NCBI GenBank assembly: GCA_035646395.1
Contig: DASRPK010000179.1
Span: 1 to 7,952 of the forward strand
DNA: 7,952 nt
Origin: JABWBJ01 sp035646395
GTDB taxonomy: Bacteria > Gemmatimonadota > Gemmatimonadetes > Gemmatimonadales > Gemmatimonadaceae
Direction of reading: 5' to 3'
Under the pieces are notes generated by a model. The model worked only from the letters and a program-made list of their open reading frames with translations, had not been told where the DNA came from and did not search any database. The stretch's first letter is position 1. Every line of letters begins with the position of its first letter. Shown one piece after another: positions 6,608-7,952 of this stretch. Both the position numbers and the translations under genes were made by a program.

Positions 6608-6803
6608 AATTCCCTCCTTCCCAGCCAGTTTCGAGGCTGTGTCGTTCCGGCGAACCACGTCGTCCTTCGTGGTGAACCGCGGAGGGCAACCGGCAGGCCG
6701 CCGGTCTTACACTCATGAGGCTACGCCTAGCCGCGTGATTTGCCAATCCGGGTAGGCTTTCCGGCGTCCGGGACGCAAGTGCACGAAAAGGCGGAACCGA
6801 TAG

Positions 6804-6830
6804 GCCGGGTCGAAATGAAAACGGCCCGGC
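6804..6830 (+). other. Plus-strand hairpin overlapping the minus-strand terminator
   Basis: GCCGGGTCG (6804-6812) pairs with CGGCCCGGC (6822-6830), nine pairs with one G-U on the plus-strand RNA and a loop AAATGAAAA; TTCTATT follows. Its right arm is also the left arm of the longer inverted repeat 6822-6850, so the two structures exclude each other. It could be a weak terminator or a switchable leader element of the gene at 6977. Confidence 0.35.
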
Positions 6831-6854
6831 TTCTATTAGAAACCGGACCGCTCG
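6812..6854 (-). terminator. Rho-independent terminator-like hairpin on the minus strand
   Basis: 6822-6835 and 6837-6850 form a 29-base inverted repeat around 6836. On the plus strand it has two C/A mismatches; on the minus-strand RNA both become G-U pairs, giving 14 uninterrupted pairs. Right after it the minus strand reads TTTTCATTTCG. That is the form of an intrinsic terminator reading leftwards. No minus-strand gene lies to its right in this window, so whose transcript it ends is unclear. Confidence 0.5.
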
Positions 6855-6976
6855 TAAGTGTGGTTGCGGGGCCAGGCTTTGGCCAATCCGTGGGCGTGAC
6901 CTTACTGTCACCGCCGAATCCCGATTCATCTAAGATGCAGGCCTGTCCCATTCCGTTCCGTTGTCTGAGCAAACAC

Positions 6977-7456
6977 ATGCAAGTCCGATGGGCGATGCTC
7001 GCAGCAATCCTGTTTCTCGCGCTGCCTGCCGCCGCCAAGGACTTGAACCCCGACGAGAAAGCGGTCTGGCAGCTCGAGGAAGACTATTGGCGCTTCGTGA
7101 GTGCGGGCGACGTCGAGTCGTACGTGAAGCTTTGGCACGACGATTTCGTAGGCTGGCCTTGCTTCGAGTGGAATCCTGCCCGCAAGGGCGACATCGGAAA
7201 GTGGGTTCGTGACATCCGCGACAATCGGTGGGAGCTCACGTATCAGCTGAAGCCACTCGAAGTCCAGGAATTCGGCGACGACACCGTGGTCGTGCACTAC
7301 GCCGCCGAGTACGTGTATGACTACGGCGACGGCACCAAGAGCGGCGTAGGCATTTGGCGGAAGTTCACGCACACGTGGATGCGCACGGGCAAAGAATGGC
7401 AGATCATCGGCGGCATGTGCGCCGCGCAAGAGCCTGTCAAGGCACCTCGCGAGTAA
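6977..7456 (+). CDS. Exported NTF2/SnoaL-like (DUF4440-type) protein
   Basis: 159 aa. The frame is open further upstream, but the ATG at 6977 gives a compact signal peptide (MQVRWAMLAAILFLALPAAA, cleavage before KD at ~20); the ribosome binding site is poor, so the start is inferred from the signal peptide. Residues ~25-150 have the alpha+beta layout of the NTF2-like fold. A first helix (VWQLEEDYWRFVSAGDVESY) is followed by LWHDDFVGWP, typical of SnoaL/DUF4440 proteins where the chain forms the mouth of the cone. Then come strands DTVVVHYAAEYVY, GIWRKFTHTWMRTG and EWQIIGGMCA. Such proteins are small-molecule-binding or isomerase-like, often of unknown substrate. A terminator follows 20 bases after the stop, so this is a single-gene unit, divergent from the propeller gene. 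Confidence 0.85.
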   Translation: MQVRWAMLAAILFLALPAAAKDLNPDEKAVWQLEEDYWRFVSAGDVESYVKLWHDDFVGWPCFEWNPARKGDIGKWVRDIRDNRWELTYQLKPLEVQEFGDDTVVVHYAAEYVYDYGDGTKSGVGIWRKFTHTWMRTGKEWQIIGGMCAAQEPVKAPRE

Positions 7457-7476
7457 GGCCGGTGCCGAAATAGATA

Positions 7477-7499
7477 CCCCGGCTTTCGGCCGGGGTTTT
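7477..7499 (+). terminator. Rho-independent terminator after the NTF2-like gene
   Basis: CCCCGGC (7477-7483) pairs with GCCGGGG (7489-7495) around a TTTCG loop, followed by TTTT. It starts 20 bases after the stop codon at 7456. Stem, loop and T-tract are all standard. Confidence 0.85.
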
Positions 7500-7630
7500 C
7501 ACGGATCGTGGAAGCGAGGGCACGCGTTGGTCTCGGCCACACACCCTTGCCGGAGCGATCGGTTAGGCTGGCGGGGGGCCGTAAAAACTCATCCACAAGT
7601 CGATGATTTTGCTAGCAAATTACCTCAAAG

Positions 7631-7756
7631 TTAGGCGCCGTCCGCAGCTACGCGCCCATCCGTTGGTGCGCTGCTACCCAGCCGTGCAGCGGCGTCCCGC
7701 GCAATCGACACCAACTTACTTATGCCATCAGCGTATTTAGTCGCTTGGATCCCCAT
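7631..7756 (-). CDS. Possible small protein, 41 aa, divergent from the last gene
   Basis: ATG at 7756, TAA at 7631-7633. It encodes MGIQATKYADGISKLVSIAR then DAAARLGSSAP and a short Gly/Ala end. The first 27 residues read as a plausible amphipathic helix with spaced Ile/Leu/Val and Lys/Arg. There is no clear ribosome binding site and I recognise no family. The 12-bp palindrome sits just upstream, between it and the divergent gene at 7845. It may be a real small gene, the remains of one, or chance. Confidence 0.25.
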   Translation of the reverse strand: MGIQATKYADGISKLVSIARDAAARLGSSAPTDGRVAADGA

Positions 7757-7758
7757 TG

Positions 7759-7770
7759 CCGACCGGTCGG
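7759..7770. promoter_or_regulatory. Perfect 12-bp palindrome CCGACCGGTCGG
   Basis: A self-complementary site 74 bases before the start at 7845 and 2 bases upstream of the possible divergent ORF at 7756. Position and symmetry would suit a dimeric regulator, but no regulator gene is visible and G+C-rich palindromes arise by chance. Confidence 0.25.
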
Positions 7771-7831
7771 GTCTAATTCTGGGACAGCCAGATGGGGCGC
7801 GAGCTCTCAAAAATTATTAGATTGTCGGTCC

Positions 7832-7840
7832 AAGGAGGGG
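7832..7840 (+). promoter_or_regulatory. Strong ribosome binding site deciding the last start
   Basis: AAGGAGGGG ends 4 bases before the ATG at 7845. An ATG at 7841 directly abuts it and runs into a TAG after 27 codons, so the ATG at 7845, whose frame stays open to the edge, is the start. Confidence 0.75.
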
Positions 7841-7844
7841 ATGC

Positions 7845-7952
7845 ATGGAGTATTTCGTCGACATCAAGCTGCGGAGCCGCCGACTTTTGACCAAGCGAAT
7901 GCTGCTCGCTATTGCGCAGATTAGCGGAGTGGCCACCGGGAAAATCGGCGGC
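7845..7952 (+). CDS. Unidentified protein, 3' partial (first 36 residues)
   Basis: ATG at 7845 behind AAGGAGGGG; open to the right edge. It begins MEYFVDIKLRSRRLLTKRML and continues LAIAQISGVATGKIGG. There is no signal peptide, so unlike the rest of the window the product looks cytoplasmic. The start MEYFVDIKLR suggests a beta strand, and the following basic helix LLTKRMLLAIAQI then a Gly turn suggests a small alpha/beta domain. I cannot name the family from this length. Confidence 0.65.
   Translation, partial: MEYFVDIKLRSRRLLTKRMLLAIAQISGVATGKIGG

Larger units (their letters stand above)
6427..6976. other. Divergent intergenic region, 550 bases
   Basis: It lies between the starts of the propeller gene (-) and the NTF2-like gene (+), so it must hold promoters for both. 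I see no confident gene. Structures worth noting are a 15-codon ORF with a strong ribosome binding site at 6560-6607 (-), ACCGGC-AGGCC-GCCGGT at 6689-6705, GCGTC-CGG-GACGC at 6764-6776, the overlapping hairpins at 6804-6854, and GTGAC-CTTACT-GTCAC at 6896-6911. A weak -10-like TAAGAT at 6931-6936 could serve the plus-strand gene, but no -35 is properly spaced. Confidence 0.5.
7500..7844. other. Intergenic region, 345 bases
   Basis: It lies between the terminator of the NTF2-like gene and the next plus-strand start. It holds a possible 41-residue minus-strand ORF (7631-7756), a 12-bp palindrome (7759-7770), an inverted repeat CGCTGC...GCAGCG around 7670-7690, and two GTTAGGC heptamers in direct orientation (7562-7568 and 7630-7636). 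The A/T-rich stretch at about 7808-7822 may contain the promoter of the downstream gene. Confidence 0.5.

Noticed and set aside
6760..6790. GGGACGCAA resembling part of a c-di-GMP-I (GEMM) riboswitch
   Set aside because: The other conserved pieces (GCAAACC block, GNRA hairpin, and the second-helix receptor) are absent on both strands.
6519..6929. A 136-codon minus-strand frame in the divergent intergenic region
   Set aside because: Arg/Pro/Ser-rich product without domain signs; it runs through the terminator-like hairpin and has no ribosome binding site.
6740..6976. Upstream extension of the NTF2-like protein by 79 residues
   Set aside because: It would bury the signal peptide that begins at 6977, and it covers several hairpins; composition is not protein-like.
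7562..7636. Two GTTAGGC heptamers resembling integron attC core sites
   Set aside because: They are in direct, not inverted, orientation; no matching RYYYAAC partner or imperfect hairpin structure lies at the required distance, and no integrase is visible.
7771..7795. Sequence gtctaattctgggacagcc reminiscent of transposon-associated intergenic repeats
   Set aside because: Single copy in the window, no paired end and no transposase; resemblance is from memory only.

Overview
The window looks like chromosomal DNA of an environmental proteobacterium, most likely a gammaproteobacterium. The evidence is a mostly high G+C composition, a C-terminal tail of the GlyGly-CTERM type (sorting signal of the rhombosortase / type II secretion pathway) on the first protein, Sec signal peptides and one probable lipoprotein, and a classical GC-stem/T-tract terminator. 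There is no rRNA, tRNA, CRISPR array, recognisable insertion sequence or phage gene. No species can be named.

Layout from left to right. (1) 2-556 (+): 3' end of a surface protein with a poly-Gly linker and GlyGly-CTERM tail. (2) 647-2194 (+): secreted protein made of two in-frame duplicated domains, each ending in an Asp-rich motif, plus a C-terminal Ig-like (choice-of-anchor D/ASH) domain. (3) 2219-2260 (-): a relic encoding only the last ~14 residues of the kind of C-terminus found on the YVTN protein at 5077-6396. (4) 2302-3039 (-): exported protein with sparse RTX-like Gly/Asp motifs. (5) 3162-3773 (-): exported protein of unknown function. Genes 4 and 5 lie in visibly lower-G+C DNA. (6) 4158-4988 (-): probable lipoprotein with an Ig-like segment. 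(7) 5077-6396 (-): seven-repeat YVTN beta-propeller followed by an Asp-rich calcium-type motif and a Cys-containing C-terminal domain. (8) 6427-6976: 550-base divergent intergenic region holding a minus-strand terminator-like hairpin that serves no visible gene. (9) 6977-7456 (+): exported NTF2/SnoaL-like protein followed by a terminator. (10) 7500-7844: intergenic, with a possible small ORF and a 12-bp palindrome. (11) 7845-7952 (+): start of an unidentified gene with a strong ribosome binding site.

All six complete genes carry an export signal, and the left partial gene carries a surface sorting signal. The proteins share no catalytic theme. They are repeat, Ig-like, propeller and calcium-binding-like modules, so the locus reads as an accessory cluster of cell-surface or secreted proteins. 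No enzyme pathway or defence system is visible. The strongest unexplained signals are the orphan C-terminal relic between two convergent genes, the orphan minus-strand terminator at about 6815-6852, the composition change at 2302-3773, and the Cys-containing C-terminal domain shared by the propeller and the relic.
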